Source: Clostridiales bacterium CCNA10 (GTDB taxonomy: Bacteria > Bacillota > Clostridia > Oscillospirales > Oscillospiraceae). Taken from it: a stretch of 64,000 nucleotides of DNA. The notes below the pieces were generated by a model. The model made no database searches. It was given only the letters and a program-made list of their open reading frames with translations, and had not been told where the DNA came from. The translations under genes were made by a program, and so were the position numbers. Positions 63,999 to 64,000 of this stretch are shown here, piece after piece. Positions within the stretch are counted from its first letter, which is position 1; each line of letters begins with the position of its first letter. The stretch covers positions 2,294,001 to 2,358,000 of the forward strand of contig AP018533.1 in the NCBI GenBank assembly GCA_003573975.1, written 5' to 3'.

Positions 63999-64000
63999 CA

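Overview
The window is about 64 kb of GC-rich, densely packed bacterial chromosome. The gene content points to an anaerobic, endospore-forming Firmicute of the Oscillospiraceae type (Flavonifractor, Pseudoflavonifractor and Lawsonibacter are the relatives that come to mind; this is an inference from content, not a database match). The evidence is a complete spoIIIAA-AH operon with a sigma-E promoter, an oxygen-sensitive NrdD/NrdG ribonucleotide reductase, radical-SAM ThiH, 2-hydroxyacyl-CoA dehydratase proteins, SAM-I and TPP riboswitches, and strong AGGAGG ribosome sites. No phage, conjugative element, CRISPR array or rRNA is present. A few AT-rich genes (SUKH protein, GNAT enzyme) look acquired.

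Layout. 1-6.7 kb: 3' part of ribF, a DUF1576 membrane protein, a PH-like membrane protein, then an FHA-SEDS / penicillin-binding protein pair for cell-wall synthesis. 6.8-12.1 kb: an AT-rich SUKH gene beside tRNA-Gly(GCC), a TPP-riboswitch-controlled thiE-HAD phosphatase operon, brnQ, a HIT protein and a rhomboid-like zinc-ribbon protein. 12.1-17.1 kb: ahcY and SAM-I-controlled metK (methyl cycle), deoC, an AI-2E-family exporter. 17.2-17.4 kb: a stand-alone candidate small RNA. 17.5-25 kb: a lipoprotein, a GDPD enzyme and the arginine genes argF-argB-argC, argH, argG on the minus strand, with duplicated gene ends behind argH and argG. 25.6-27.9 kb: a GltS-like transporter and a chimeric hypothetical gene. 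28-32.9 kb: spoIIIA operon. 33-38.7 kb: DUF3796/XRE pair, Asp23, two M16 peptidase-like proteins, lgt, folD. 38.9-45 kb: thiamine operon thiS-thiF-thiG-thiH-tenI-thiD-thiC behind two tandem TPP riboswitches. 45-50.5 kb: ferritin-like protein, lysophospholipase, FMN alpha-hydroxy-acid enzyme, secreted M14-LysM peptidase. 50.5-54 kb: GNAT enzyme and a BlaI/BlaR1 pair. 54.4-58.7 kb: large dehydratase activase and partner. 58.8-64 kb: gapA, cdd, and NrdR-controlled nrdD-nrdG split by a small inverted-repeat element.

The genes make several coherent circuits. Thiamine synthesis is divided between two TPP-controlled loci: ThiC and ThiD make the pyrimidine, ThiS/F/G/H and TenI the thiazole, and the remote ThiE joins them. 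AhcY and MetK sit back to back in S-adenosylmethionine recycling. ArgF, ArgB, ArgC, ArgG and ArgH give most of arginine synthesis (argJ and argD are not here). SpoIIIAA-AH form the forespore feeding channel.

The strongest candidate for something undescribed is the roughly 160-nt RNA unit at 17176-17336 (minus). It has its own promoter overlapped by a perfect 14-bp palindrome, a long hairpin displaying CCUCC (anti-Shine-Dalgarno) motifs in a large loop, and its own terminator. The gene downstream has a separate promoter. Second are the displaced 3' ends of argH and argG and the small inverted-repeat element in the nrd operon.
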